From positions 1 to 64,000 of the forward strand of contig NZ_FQWL01000001.1 of NCBI RefSeq assembly GCF_900129665.1: 64,000 bases of DNA. The letters run 5' to 3'. The notes below the pieces were generated by a model. That model was not told the DNA's origin. It was given only the letters and a program-made list of their open reading frames with translations, and did no database searches. A program made the position numbers and the translations under genes. The DNA comes from Flagellimonas flava (GTDB taxonomy: Bacteria; Bacteroidota; Bacteroidia; Flavobacteriales; Flavobacteriaceae). Below, in pieces: positions 9,632 to 18,627 of this stretch (position 1 is its first letter; each line of letters opens with the position of its first letter).

Positions 9632-10585
9632 TTACAACCCAAACCTTTGATGAAACTCTGCGACCTTAAAGCCTTCCTTCGTAACCTTCTGGTGGGCCTT
9701 ACCTTCAGGGTTCAGTAGGGGGTTGGTATGGTTAAAATGAATAAAATGAATTTTTTCCCTTTCAGACAACGATAAATTGTCGAAGACTTCCATACTTTCT
9801 ATCACAAAAGGGTGTGGAATTTCGGTAATATCCCTGTTGTTAATTTCTACAGCGTCAAAAAAAGTAGCATCCAAAAATGCAAGGTCCACTTTCTGAATCT
9901 CTTTGGTAATGTCCCTTTCCCATTTATGCCATTTATCAATATCAGGAATAAATAGTACTGTTTTGTTGGGCCCTTTTATGATAAAGCCCACCGTTTCGGA
10001 ATATTCATCGCGGTGGGGAACTTGAAAAGGTGTAACGGTAATGTTGGGAGTTAGTTTTTGTTCCTGATCAAATCCCATTTCATGCAGTTTAATGTTCTTT
10101 AGATGGACCAATTGTTCCCAAGGGCCATTTGTTTCCAAAAAGGATTTCATCCGCGGCATGGTAAAAACTGGAACCTTACTGGCTCCTAAGGCTTCGCGAC
10201 CTAAGAACATCAACCCGGCATAATGCCCAATATGGGCATGCGTCAGGAATATCCCATCTGGGGTTTCGGTCGTTTTTCCAGAAAATTCCTTTAGGGATTT
10301 CAACTGGGATGGTAAATCTGGACTAGCTTCGAATAGGTATGATCTTTGGTTTTCATTATCCACTACGCCCAAGGAAACCACCTTTCTTTGGAAATCGGGG
10401 TTCTGGAACAAGTCTTTGCAGCAGTCCCTTTTGCATCCAATATGTGGACTGCCTCCATCTTGGACCGTACCTAGGACATAGAGGCTTACTTTATCTTGAT
10501 GATCAACGACTTCTTCCTGCTTTTCTTTGGCAGCAGGGCCGCATGATATCAAAAACACCAAGAAAAGAAAAAAGAAAGGTTTCAT
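9632..10585 (-). CDS. PqqB-like MBL-fold lipoprotein
   Basis: The start is taken as the ATG at 10585, because only that start places a signal peptide and lipobox FLISC (Cys15) at the N-terminus; it begins 1 bp after the stop codon of the upstream phosphoesterase gene. The 317-residue protein resembles PqqB: LGTVQDGGSPHIGCKRDCC near the N-terminus and an MBL core with THAHIGHYAGL, VPHRDEYSETVGF, FIPDIDKW and a C-terminal HFNHTNP. The canonical HxHxDH metal motif is altered (HAHIGH). No other pqq genes are nearby, so a role in PQQ synthesis is unlikely. A hydrolase exported to the periplasm is inferred. Confidence 0.75.
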   Translation of the reverse strand: MKPFFFLFLVFLISCGPAAKEKQEEVVDHQDKVSLYVLGTVQDGGSPHIGCKRDCCKDLFQNPDFQRKVVSLGVVDNENQRSYLFEASPDLPSQLKSLKEFSGKTTETPDGIFLTHAHIGHYAGLMFLGREALGASKVPVFTMPRMKSFLETNGPWEQLVHLKNIKLHEMGFDQEQKLTPNITVTPFQVPHRDEYSETVGFIIKGPNKTVLFIPDIDKWHKWERDITKEIQKVDLAFLDATFFDAVEINNRDITEIPHPFVIESMEVFDNLSLSEREKIHFIHFNHTNPLLNPEGKAHQKVTKEGFKVAEFHQRFGL

Positions 10586-10586
10586 A

Positions 10587-11081
10587 TTATCGTTTACCCA
10601 ATTCAATTACTTCCAGATCTGAAATGGTATCTCCATCAATTTGAAACCTGAGCATGGTCCGGACTTGATGGAAACCATGCTTTCCGCAGGCTCCGGGGTT
10701 CATATGTAGTAGGTTTAATTTTTTATCGTTCATAACTTTCAAAATGTGGGAGTGTCCACAAATAAACAATTTCGGAGGACGTCTTTTTAATTCATCCCTG
10801 ATTCTTCGATCATAGCGATTGGGATATCCCCCAATATGTGTGATCCAGACATCCACTTCTTCACAAAAAAAACGGTTGTGTTCCGGAAATTCCTTTTGAA
10901 TGACATGGTTATCAATATTTCCGTGAACCCCCCGAAGCGGTTTAAGTTTTTCGATTTTATCGGTAACAGACAAATGACCAATATCGCCAGCATGCCAAAC
11001 CTCGTCGGCTTGGGAAACATATTTTAAAATGGTCTCGTCCATGTGGCCATGTGTATCCGAGAGCAGTAAGATTTTGGTCAT
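10587..11081 (-). CDS. YfcE/MJ0936-family metallophosphoesterase
   Basis: A 164-residue calcineurin-like phosphodiesterase with the full set of metal-binding motifs in order: LLLSDTHGH (DxH), WHAGDIG (GD), HGNIDNH (GNxD), ITHIGGYP (H) and FICGHSHI (GHxH). Short proteins of this family are Mn/Ni-dependent phosphodiesterases of broad substrate range. It is translationally linked to the MBL lipoprotein downstream, with 1 bp between stop and start. Confidence 0.88.
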   Translation of the reverse strand: MTKILLLSDTHGHMDETILKYVSQADEVWHAGDIGHLSVTDKIEKLKPLRGVHGNIDNHVIQKEFPEHNRFFCEEVDVWITHIGGYPNRYDRRIRDELKRRPPKLFICGHSHILKVMNDKKLNLLHMNPGACGKHGFHQVRTMLRFQIDGDTISDLEVIELGKR

Positions 11082-11168
11082 AACGCTAAAAATATGCTAA
11101 AAAAACAACCCAAGATTTTCATTGGTGGGGATTGAACTATCTTTAACATTTAAATGTAGGGAATCCCA

Positions 11169-11921
11169 TTGAGATATTTTATCCGGTTTTCTTATTTCGG
11201 AAAGGCATACCATGGATGGCAGAACCAACCGAACGCCATTACAGTTCAAGAAGTATTGGAACGGTCACTTTCCACCTTGCTGCGACAGCAGATTGAAGTG
11301 GTGGGTGCTGGACGAACGGATGCAGGAGTGCACGCGAAGGAGATGTTCGCCCATTTTGACGTATCCGAAATTCAAGATTGCAATGAGTTGGTTTATCGTC
11401 TGAATGCGCTTCTTCCGGAAGACATAGCTGTTCAGCAAATTTTTAAGGTAAGGCTTGATGCACATGCCCGGTTTGATGCTGTGGAACGCACCTACGAGTA
11501 TTGGGTGGTTCAGGATAAAAATCCTTTCTATCGGGATTTGGCCCACTGCATAAAACTTCCCTTGAATGTTGAAGCAATGAACCAGGCAGCCCAATTTTTA
11601 CTTTCCCATACTGATTTTGAGAGCTTTTCAAAATCCAATTCGGATGTAAAGACTTTTAATTGCGATGTTAGAGAGGCCAAATGGGAAAAGCAAGGAGATA
11701 AACTTGTCTTTACCATTGTGGCGGACCGATTCCTTCGAAATATGGTAAGGGCAGTGGTGGGCACCCTTTTGGATATAGGCTTGGGGAAAACGAACCCAGA
11801 TGAAATCCATACCATTATAGAAAGTAAAAACAGGAGTAATGCTGGCGCATCAGTGCCTGCAAAAGGATTATATTTGACAGAGGTCTTGTACCCCAAAACC
11901 ATCTTGGATGAGCAAAAATGA
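11169..11921 (+). CDS. truA: tRNA pseudouridine(38-40) synthase TruA
   Basis: A 250-residue enzyme converting U38-U40 of the tRNA anticodon arm to pseudouridine. The catalytic Asp51 lies in the diagnostic motif GAGRTDAGVHA, and the C-terminal half contains FLRNMVRAVVGTLLDIG. The start codon is TTG, read as Met in MRYFIRFSYFGKAYHGW; no better ATG exists before the conserved N-terminal sequence. Its 3' end overlaps the ABC transporter start by 14 bp, implying translational coupling. Confidence 0.95.
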   Translation: MRYFIRFSYFGKAYHGWQNQPNAITVQEVLERSLSTLLRQQIEVVGAGRTDAGVHAKEMFAHFDVSEIQDCNELVYRLNALLPEDIAVQQIFKVRLDAHARFDAVERTYEYWVVQDKNPFYRDLAHCIKLPLNVEAMNQAAQFLLSHTDFESFSKSNSDVKTFNCDVREAKWEKQGDKLVFTIVADRFLRNMVRAVVGTLLDIGLGKTNPDEIHTIIESKNRSNAGASVPAKGLYLTEVLYPKTILDEQK

Positions 11922-13680
11922 AGAAATAGGAAAGGCATTCGATTTTCGATTGTTCAAAAGGGTTTTCGCCCATACGAAACCTTATCGAGTTATCTTTTGG
12001 GTGGTTGCCATTGTGGCCATTTTGTCCGCTGCTTTTGCTGTTTTAACCCCTATCCTGGTTAGGGATATTATCAACAAGGCGCTTTCCGCTAAGGATGAAG
12101 AATTGTTGATGCTTGTAGTCTTGGCCATGTTAGGTGCCCTTTTGGGCCAGGTAATTTGTCAATTATCCTTTAATTACTATGCCAATCTTTTGGGAGAATC
12201 CGTAATTAAAGATATAAGGGTACGCTTGTTCCAGCGCATGATGGGCTTTAAAATGACCTATTTTGATAATTCCTCAATCGGAGTCTTGGTCACTAGGGCT
12301 GTGGCAGATATGCAACGTATTGGTGAGATATTCAGTCAGGGTTTCTTTGTCATTGTAGCGGATACGCTAAAAATGCTTTCAGCAGCTGGGATTATGCTGT
12401 ACATCAATTGGAAATTGGCCGTTATCGTATTCGCTATCCTTCCCATTATCTTGATAGCGACACGTCTGTTCCAGCAGGCAATGAAAGTTGCCTTTATTGA
12501 GGTACGTGCCCAGGTGGCAAATCTTAACTCCTTTGTACAGGAGCGTATTGCCGGTATGAAAATAGTACAGCTCTTCAATCGAGAGGAAATTGAAAAAAAG
12601 AAGTTCAGGGATATTAATGAAAAGCACCAAAATGCATGGTTGCGAACGGTCTGGTATAACTCAATTTTCTTTCCAATTGCCGAAATTTCCTATTCCATAG
12701 GGATTGGTTTGGTAGTGTATTTTGGAGTGGTCCAGAATATAGACAATGTAAGCCTCAACGATACGGGTTCCATATTCGCTTTTTTCTTTTTGATGGACTT
12801 GTTGTTCCGTCCCTTGCGTCAAATTGCGGACAAATTCAATACGCTGCAAATGGGAATGGTAGCTGCCAATAGGGTATTTGGAATTTTAGATACCGATAGT
12901 CAAATTGCAGACAAGGGGTCCCTTGAAAAATCTGATGTAAAGGGTGCTTTGTCATTTTCCGATGTACGGTTTAGCTATGTGGAGGACGAGGAGGTACTGC
13001 ATGGAATCTCTTTCGACGTGGAAGCGGGGGAAACGGTTGCCATTGTTGGTGCCACAGGAGCTGGAAAATCCACCATTATCAATCTGCTCAATCGCTTCTA
13101 TGAAATTGATTCGGGTTCCATCTTGATCGATGGACATGATATAAAAGAGTACACCTTAAAATCACTTCGTTCACATATAGCTATTGTTTTGCAGGATGTT
13201 TTCCTTTTTGCCGATTCCATCGCCAACAATATCTCTCTTAGGGATGAGAGTGTGAGTTTGGAGGATATTGAGCAGGCCGCCAAACAGATTGGAGTCCATG
13301 AGTTTATCTCCAGCTTGCCTGAAGGCTACCTATACAATGTGAAGGAACGCGGTACCATGCTTTCCAGCGGGCAGCGCCAGCTCATTGCCTTTTTGCGGGC
13401 CTATGTAAGTAACCCAAGTATCCTTATTTTGGATGAGGCCACCTCCTCTGTGGATACCTATTCGGAACAATTGATCCAACAGGCTACGGATAAAATTACC
13501 GAGGGAAGAACCTCCATTATCATTGCCCACCGCTTGGCCACAATCAAAAAGGCAGATAAGATTATTGTTATGGATGCTGGCCAAATCGTTGAAATTGGTA
13601 ACCATCAAGAACTTCTAAAAAAAGGTGGGTATTATAATGACTTATACGAGGCTCAGTTTCTGGAAGAAGAAGTTGCTTAG
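11908..13680 (+). CDS. MsbA-type ABC exporter (fused permease and ATPase)
   Basis: A 590-residue half-transporter. Six membrane helices (about 25-320) are followed by a nucleotide-binding domain with Walker A GATGAGKST (about 381-389), Q-loop IVLQDVFLF, signature LSSGQRQ (about 485), Walker B LILDEATSSVD (about 504) and H-loop IIAHRL. It probably acts as a homodimer in the inner membrane exporting lipid or drug-like substrates; the substrate cannot be told from sequence. The ATG lies within the end of truA. Confidence 0.92.
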   Translation: MSKNEEIGKAFDFRLFKRVFAHTKPYRVIFWVVAIVAILSAAFAVLTPILVRDIINKALSAKDEELLMLVVLAMLGALLGQVICQLSFNYYANLLGESVIKDIRVRLFQRMMGFKMTYFDNSSIGVLVTRAVADMQRIGEIFSQGFFVIVADTLKMLSAAGIMLYINWKLAVIVFAILPIILIATRLFQQAMKVAFIEVRAQVANLNSFVQERIAGMKIVQLFNREEIEKKKFRDINEKHQNAWLRTVWYNSIFFPIAEISYSIGIGLVVYFGVVQNIDNVSLNDTGSIFAFFFLMDLLFRPLRQIADKFNTLQMGMVAANRVFGILDTDSQIADKGSLEKSDVKGALSFSDVRFSYVEDEEVLHGISFDVEAGETVAIVGATGAGKSTIINLLNRFYEIDSGSILIDGHDIKEYTLKSLRSHIAIVLQDVFLFADSIANNISLRDESVSLEDIEQAAKQIGVHEFISSLPEGYLYNVKERGTMLSSGQRQLIAFLRAYVSNPSILILDEATSSVDTYSEQLIQQATDKITEGRTSIIIAHRLATIKKADKIIVMDAGQIVEIGNHQELLKKGGYYNDLYEAQFLEEEVA

Positions 13681-13688
13681 AGATATAG

Positions 13689-14453
13689 TTATTGTAAAGT
13701 TATTTCCTGCAAGGACATCTGTCCAGTTAGAATGGCAATAATCACCATTAAAGTGCCCAATCCCGTCATAATAATGAGAAGCAGGACCACATAGATCAGT
13801 CCCCTCCATAAAGTACCCCATAGTTTTGTTTGGTGCATTTGACGTAAAACGTGAAATTGATAGATGACCGTAACAAACAGAAAAGCAAAATTGAATACAT
13901 CAAATTGCACGGGAAACAGCCCCAATACCAATAAATACGTAAAGACCTGCAGATAGGACATTTGACTTGTGATATAGGCATTGGCCACCAAGTGTTCTGT
14001 GTAGTTGAATCTCTTTTTTCCGCGAAACAATAGCCAGGTCATCAATGCATAGAGCGGCATGCTGAGGTAAGACAACAATGCCTGATAATCAAAGACAAAA
14101 TTCATTCCGGATACATCCACATCGTTGATACTGCTTTGGGCAAGATTGAGTCCGTAGAGATTTCTCAGAATAAAAAACATCAGACCTGATAAAGTAACGG
14201 CAATAGCGAAGTAGCCTACAGGGTTCATATACCTTTTTCGGGTTCCCGAAATGAAAGAAATAACTACCTCTCCCGGGTGGCTAAATAGGCCTTTGAAGGT
14301 TCTGAGAAAGGTGTTGTCCAAATTAAATACCTGAGCACTGACATCTTCCCATACATTTTTTAAGGTCAAGGGATTGCGAATGACCTTGGCACCACAGGAA
14401 TTGCAATAATTATCCGAGAATTGAAGGGGGCTTTTGCAGTTTTTGCACTCCAT
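13689..14453 (-). CDS. DUF3667 membrane protein
   Basis: A 254-residue protein. An N-terminal zinc-ribbon-like CxNC...CNSCG (residues 3-20) precedes the conserved TFKGLFSHPGEVV and GTRKRYMNPVGYFAIA segments of DUF3667, then four to five membrane helices. Function unknown. It begins one base after the cdaA stop codon, so it shares the cdaA transcript, which may hint at a link with c-di-AMP or envelope homeostasis (inference). Confidence 0.85.
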   Translation of the reverse strand: MECKNCKSPLQFSDNYCNSCGAKVIRNPLTLKNVWEDVSAQVFNLDNTFLRTFKGLFSHPGEVVISFISGTRKRYMNPVGYFAIAVTLSGLMFFILRNLYGLNLAQSSINDVDVSGMNFVFDYQALLSYLSMPLYALMTWLLFRGKKRFNYTEHLVANAYITSQMSYLQVFTYLLVLGLFPVQFDVFNFAFLFVTVIYQFHVLRQMHQTKLWGTLWRGLIYVVLLLIIMTGLGTLMVIIAILTGQMSLQEITLQ

Positions 14454-14454
14454 T

Positions 14455-15240
14455 CTATTCCAGGTCCTTTTTTAGTAGGTTAGAAAGTTCTTCAAGACCC
14501 TTGTAAGGGACAAACTCACCATTTTTAATATAGGAAATGGCACCGGTTTCCTCACTGACCACCAAGCAAACAGCATCTGTCTTCTCGGTAATACCTACGG
14601 CGGCGCGATGTCGAAGTCCGAAACGAAGCGGAATGTTTCTGTCATTGGATACAGGAAGAATCACTCTTGTGGCCGTAATAAAGTTGTCTTGAATGATGGC
14701 TGCTCCATCATGCAGTGGGCTATTCTTAAAGAAAATACTCTCTAAAATGGGTTGGGTGATCTCAATGTTCATGCTGTCCCCTGTAATTTTTACAAAATCC
14801 AGGGAATTTGTTCGCTCCAATACCAAAATAGCTCCGGTTTTGGTGACTCCCATTTTCTCGCAAGCCCCAATTAAGGCCTCAACATTGGTGTCCGTGGGCA
14901 TGGCCTCCTGTTTCAGGAACTTAAAATGGCGGATAAAGTTACGTTTGGTGGCAAAATTGGTGGAGCCGATCATCAACAAAAATTTCCGTATTTCCTGTTG
15001 AAAGACAATGATAAGGGCAATCAATCCAATATTCATAAAACCACCAACCATACTGCTGATCATTTTCATTTGCAGAAGTTCCGTAAGTTTCCATAGGGCC
15101 CAAACGATTACAATACCAATAAAGATATTGATGGCTACGGTTCCCTTGACCAGTTTATAGATGTAGTAGAGCAGGGCGGCGACAAGAACGATGTCTATAA
15201 CATCGGTAATCTTAAATTCAAGAAAATTTAGAAAATCCAA
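14455..15240 (-). CDS. cdaA: Diadenylate cyclase CdaA
   Basis: A 261-residue enzyme joining two ATP into c-di-AMP. Three N-terminal membrane helices (about 13-30, 36-53, 63-80) anchor a cytoplasmic DAC domain with the two diagnostic motifs SPLHDGAAII (DGA, about 175) and GLRHRAAVG (RHR, about 206), and the closing SEETGAISYIKNG. The length is typical of CdaA. It is followed by DUF3667. A TATTTTTG promoter element lies 24 bp upstream. Confidence 0.95.
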   Translation of the reverse strand: MDFLNFLEFKITDVIDIVLVAALLYYIYKLVKGTVAINIFIGIVIVWALWKLTELLQMKMISSMVGGFMNIGLIALIIVFQQEIRKFLLMIGSTNFATKRNFIRHFKFLKQEAMPTDTNVEALIGACEKMGVTKTGAILVLERTNSLDFVKITGDSMNIEITQPILESIFFKNSPLHDGAAIIQDNFITATRVILPVSNDRNIPLRFGLRHRAAVGITEKTDAVCLVVSEETGAISYIKNGEFVPYKGLEELSNLLKKDLE

Positions 15241-15263
15241 CCGCGGTGTTTTTGTAAAATTAG

Positions 15264-15271
15264 CAAAAATA
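15264..15271 (-). promoter_or_regulatory. Putative -7 element of the cdaA promoter
   Basis: On the minus strand TATTTTTG fits TAnnTTTG exactly, 24 bp before the cdaA ATG in the 44-bp gap after folP. No convincing -33 TTG at normal spacing is seen. Confidence 0.4.
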
Positions 15272-15284
15272 GCAGAACCTAAAA

Positions 15285-16118
15285 TTAGAGCGCGTTAGCT
15301 TTCAGTTCTTCGATGAGGGTTACGCATTCAGCGGCTTCTTTTACATCGTGCACGCGCAACACGTTGGCTCCTTTCAAAAGTGCAACCATATGCAGGGCAG
15401 TAGTGCCATTCAATGCTGCCTTTGGAGAGGACCGTAGTGTTTTATAAATCATGGATTTTCTGCTAAGTCCTATTAAAATGGGCAGCTCAAAGGCTTGGAA
15501 TAAATCTAGGTGATTCAAAAGTGTATAATTTTGTGCCGTTGTCTTGGCGAAACCAAAACCAGGATCAATTAGGACATCGTTGATTTTTTTTGACGTGGTT
15601 TCCTTAATTTTTCCAGAGAAATAAAACCTTAGGTCTTTGATCAAATCGTCATATACCGCTTGTTTTTGCATGGATTGGGGTGTGCCCTTTAAATGCATAA
15701 TAATATAAGGAACTTGATACTTTGCAATAGTATTCAACATTTCCTCGTCAAGATTTCCCGCAGAGATATCGTTGATAAGCGCGGCACCCATTTCAATGCT
15801 CTTGGATGCTACCTTGCTTCTAAAGGTATCTATGGAAACCAAAGTCTCTGGAAAATTGACAAGAATCAGCTCAAGTATGGGCAACATCCGTTGGAGTTCT
15901 TCATCTTCTGGGACATGTTCAGCACCGGGTCGGGAGCTATAGGCACCCATGTCTATAAAAGTAGCCCCATCCTTCAGCATCGTTTCCACTTGGTTTAAGA
16001 TGTCTTGCTCGTCTTTGTACTTTCCTCCGTCGTAAAATGAATCCGGTGTGAGGTTAAGTATGCCCATAATTTTGGGGCTGCTTAGATCAATCAGCTTTCC
16101 CTTGCAGTTTATAGTCAT
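15285..16118 (-). CDS. folP: Dihydropteroate synthase
   Basis: A 277-residue TIM-barrel enzyme condensing p-aminobenzoate with dihydropterin pyrophosphate in folate synthesis. The signature IMGILNLTPDSFYDGG, the pterin-site DMGAYSSRPGA, IDTFRSKVA, INDISAG, LIDPGFGFAKT and a final RVHDVKEA are all present. The length is typical. It is divergent from the DUF1599 gene, with an inverted repeat in the intergenic region. Confidence 0.96.
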   Translation of the reverse strand: MTINCKGKLIDLSSPKIMGILNLTPDSFYDGGKYKDEQDILNQVETMLKDGATFIDMGAYSSRPGAEHVPEDEELQRMLPILELILVNFPETLVSIDTFRSKVASKSIEMGAALINDISAGNLDEEMLNTIAKYQVPYIIMHLKGTPQSMQKQAVYDDLIKDLRFYFSGKIKETTSKKINDVLIDPGFGFAKTTAQNYTLLNHLDLFQAFELPILIGLSRKSMIYKTLRSSPKAALNGTTALHMVALLKGANVLRVHDVKEAAECVTLIEELKANAL

Positions 16119-16126
16119 AAAAAATG

Positions 16127-16175
16127 GGTGCTTTGTTGCGTTTGATTATCTTTGGCAAGGTGCTACAAAGCACCT
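16127..16175. repeat. Inverted repeat in the folP/DUF1599 intergenic region
   Basis: GGTGCTTTGT (16127-16136) is exactly complementary to ACAAAGCACC (16165-16174). The right arm also forms its own 7-bp hairpin AGGTGCT-ACAA-AGCACCT (16158-16175). A TATCTTTG (TAnnTTTG type) at 16147-16154 lies between the arms, so this may be an operator around a rightward promoter. Role inferred. Confidence 0.4.
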
Positions 16176-16213
16176 GTAGTTTGGACGAAATTTACGCAAA
16201 TTAGCAAGAATAG

Positions 16214-16756
16214 ATGCAGCAGACCTCCCAACAATATGATGCGGTCATTGGCAACTGCCGGGAACTCTTCTTAAAAAAAACCAAGGATTACGGAACCGCA
16301 TGGCGAATATTGCGACTTCCTTCCCTAACCGACCAGATTTTCATAAAAGCGCAACGTATTAGAAGCCTTCAGGAAAATGAAGTGCGCAAGGTGGACGAAG
16401 GTGAACAGTCTGAATTTATCGGTATCATCAACTACTCCATTATGGCCCTGATTCAACTTAAAAAAGGTATAGCTGAGCAGCCAGATCTAAGTGAAAAAGA
16501 GGCCATAAAATTGTATGATGACGAGGTGTTTACCACAAAGTCACTCATGGAAAATAAAAACCATGATTATGGGGAGGCGTGGCGCGATATGAGGGTGAGT
16601 TCGCTTACCGATTTGATTTTGCAAAAGCTGCTTCGCGTCAAGCAAATTGAGGATAATCAGGGGACTACCTTGGTTAGTGAAGGTATAGATGCAAATTATC
16701 AGGATATTATCAATTATGCTGTTTTTGCACTCATCCACCTAAATGACGGCAAATGA
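16214..16756 (+). CDS. DUF1599 (nucleotide-modification-associated) protein
   Basis: A 180-residue protein made of two tandem copies of one all-helical unit: KKTKDYGTAWRILRLPSLTDQIFIKA...IINYSIMALIQL and NKNHDYGEAWRDMRVSSLTDLILQKL...IINYAVFALIHL. DUF1599 is thought to act on nucleotides and is often beside folP and a DoxX-like gene in Bacteroidota, as here. The stop codon overlaps the next ATG (ATGA), so the two are co-translated. Confidence 0.85.
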   Translation: MQQTSQQYDAVIGNCRELFLKKTKDYGTAWRILRLPSLTDQIFIKAQRIRSLQENEVRKVDEGEQSEFIGIINYSIMALIQLKKGIAEQPDLSEKEAIKLYDDEVFTTKSLMENKNHDYGEAWRDMRVSSLTDLILQKLLRVKQIEDNQGTTLVSEGIDANYQDIINYAVFALIHLNDGK

Positions 16757-17847
16757 AATATCTAGTTTGGATTTCAAGGATTTTTGTGGGAATCTTATTC
16801 ATTATAAGTGGACTGATAAAGCTTAATGACCCTGTTGGTTTTTCGTTTAAGTTGGAAGAATATTTTAGTCAAGGGGTGTTGGATTTGCCATTTTTGACCC
16901 CGTTAGCATTGGGAATCTCCATATTTGTTGTCATTGTAGAGGTGCTTTTGGGTATTTTACTGCTTATTGGTTTTAAACCCAAGTTTACGGTTTGGAGCCT
17001 CTTGCTTATGATCATTTTCTTCACTTTTCTAACGTTCTATTCCGCTTATTTCAACAAGGTCACAGACTGCGGATGCTTTGGGGATGCCGTAAAATTAACA
17101 CCTTGGGAATCCTTTACAAAAGATGTGATCTTACTGGTTTTTATCCTGATCTTGTTTTTTGGGCGGAAGTACATCCAACCTTTGTTTACGGAAAAAACGA
17201 ACTGGATTTTGGGTGCTGTTGCCTTGGTGGGCTGTTCCTTGTTTGCCAATCAGGTACTCAATCATTTACCGTCTGTGGACTTTCGACCTTATGAAATTGG
17301 GGCCAATATACAGGAGGGCATGTCGGTTCCCGAGAACGCACCAAAACCCATCTACGAGTATGCCTGGCGATTCAAGGTTAATGGGACTGATAAAATTGTG
17401 GTCACCAATGGGGAATACCCCTCGGTTGACGGTGAGTTTTTGGACGTAGAAACCACCGAAATTCAAAAAGGCTATGAGCCACCCATTCACGATTTTACGA
17501 TTGAACAGGAGGGTGTTGACTTTGCTTCAGAACTTTTGGAAGAGGAAAACTTGGTCATGGTAATTGCCTATGACCTGGCAAAAAGCGAACGTCCCTATTT
17601 TGCGGAAATTGCAGATCTCGCCCGTAAGGCTAATGCCAAAGGGTATAAGGTCATTGGCATGTCGGCTTCCAGTGATGCGCAGACTCGGGCTCTAAAAAAG
17701 GACTTTGGCCTGGATTTCGATTTCTATTTTACCGATGAGACCACACTTAAGACCATCGTTCGGTCCAATCCCGCCGTATTGGTTTTAAAAAAAGGAACTA
17801 TTACCCAAAAAGTACATTATAACGATTTTGATCAACTTGATTTCTAA
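16753..17847 (+). CDS. BT_3928-like DoxX/MauE membrane protein with thioredoxin-like domain
   Basis: A 364-residue protein. The N-terminal half has four membrane helices of DoxX/MauE type, with VGILFIISGLIKLNDP and a conserved TDCGCFGDAV cysteine loop. A fifth hydrophobic segment precedes a periplasmic region ending in a thioredoxin/AhpC-like fold (NLVMVIAYDLAKS, NPAVLVLKKG) that lacks a CxxC active site. The family is Bacteroidota-specific and suspected of envelope redox work; function unproven. It overlaps DUF1599 by 4 bp and precedes tpiA by 21 bp. Confidence 0.8.
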   Translation: MKYLVWISRIFVGILFIISGLIKLNDPVGFSFKLEEYFSQGVLDLPFLTPLALGISIFVVIVEVLLGILLLIGFKPKFTVWSLLLMIIFFTFLTFYSAYFNKVTDCGCFGDAVKLTPWESFTKDVILLVFILILFFGRKYIQPLFTEKTNWILGAVALVGCSLFANQVLNHLPSVDFRPYEIGANIQEGMSVPENAPKPIYEYAWRFKVNGTDKIVVTNGEYPSVDGEFLDVETTEIQKGYEPPIHDFTIEQEGVDFASELLEEENLVMVIAYDLAKSERPYFAEIADLARKANAKGYKVIGMSASSDAQTRALKKDFGLDFDFYFTDETTLKTIVRSNPAVLVLKKGTITQKVHYNDFDQLDF

Positions 17848-17868
17848 TAACCACCTAAAAAGAAAACT

Positions 17869-18618
17869 ATGAGAACCCAAATAGTAGCAGGTAACTGGAA
17901 AATGAACAAAAATTTAGAGGAGACCGAGGCTTTGCTTTCGGAACTTTCAGCCAAACTACCAGATACCCATGCAGAAGTTGTAGTTGCTCCTACTTTTGTA
18001 AATCTTGCCGGAGCACAAAGAAACTTGCAATCCTCAAGGATTAAGGTAGCAGCCCAAAACATGCACTTTGCCGAGGATGGCGCCTATACCGGTGAGATTT
18101 CTGCAGATATGTTATTGAATATCCATGTGGATACTGTGATTTTGGGCCATTCGGAAAGGCGCTCTTACTTTGGGGAGGATGATGAATTGTTGTCCAAGAA
18201 GGTAAAAGCCGCCTTGAATAAGGATATGCAAATCATTTTTTGTTTTGGTGAGGAATTGGAAGAACGCAAGTCTGGAAACCATTTTGCGGTAGTGGAGAGC
18301 CAGTTAAAAAATGCGCTTTTTGATTTGGATGCCGGGTCATGGTCGAATATTGTTTTGGCCTACGAACCGGTCTGGGCCATTGGCACGGGAGAGACCGCAA
18401 GTCCAGAACAGGCTCAGGAAATGCATGCGTTCATTAGGAAGACCATTACTGAAGCGTACAACACGGAGATTGCAGATGGTGTCTCAATTCTTTATGGGGG
18501 AAGTGTAAAGCCGGCCAATGCCGAGGAAATATTTTCCAAACCGGATGTGGATGGGGGTCTAATTGGAGGAGCTTCCTTGAAAGCGGATGATTTTATTGCC
18601 ATTGTTAGGGCCATTTAA
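17869..18618 (+). CDS. tpiA: Triosephosphate isomerase
   Basis: A 249-residue TIM barrel interconverting dihydroxyacetone phosphate and glyceraldehyde 3-phosphate. Catalytic residues are visible: Lys in GNWKMNKN, His in LGHSERR and Glu in AYEPVWAIGTG. The phosphate-binding YGGSVKPANA and GLIGGASL are intact. It probably lies in the DUF1599-BT_3928-tpiA-prmA-clpS transcript, with 9 bp to prmA. Confidence 0.98.
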   Translation: MRTQIVAGNWKMNKNLEETEALLSELSAKLPDTHAEVVVAPTFVNLAGAQRNLQSSRIKVAAQNMHFAEDGAYTGEISADMLLNIHVDTVILGHSERRSYFGEDDELLSKKVKAALNKDMQIIFCFGEELEERKSGNHFAVVESQLKNALFDLDAGSWSNIVLAYEPVWAIGTGETASPEQAQEMHAFIRKTITEAYNTEIADGVSILYGGSVKPANAEEIFSKPDVDGGLIGGASLKADDFIAIVRAI

Positions 18619-18627
18619 CTGTAGATT

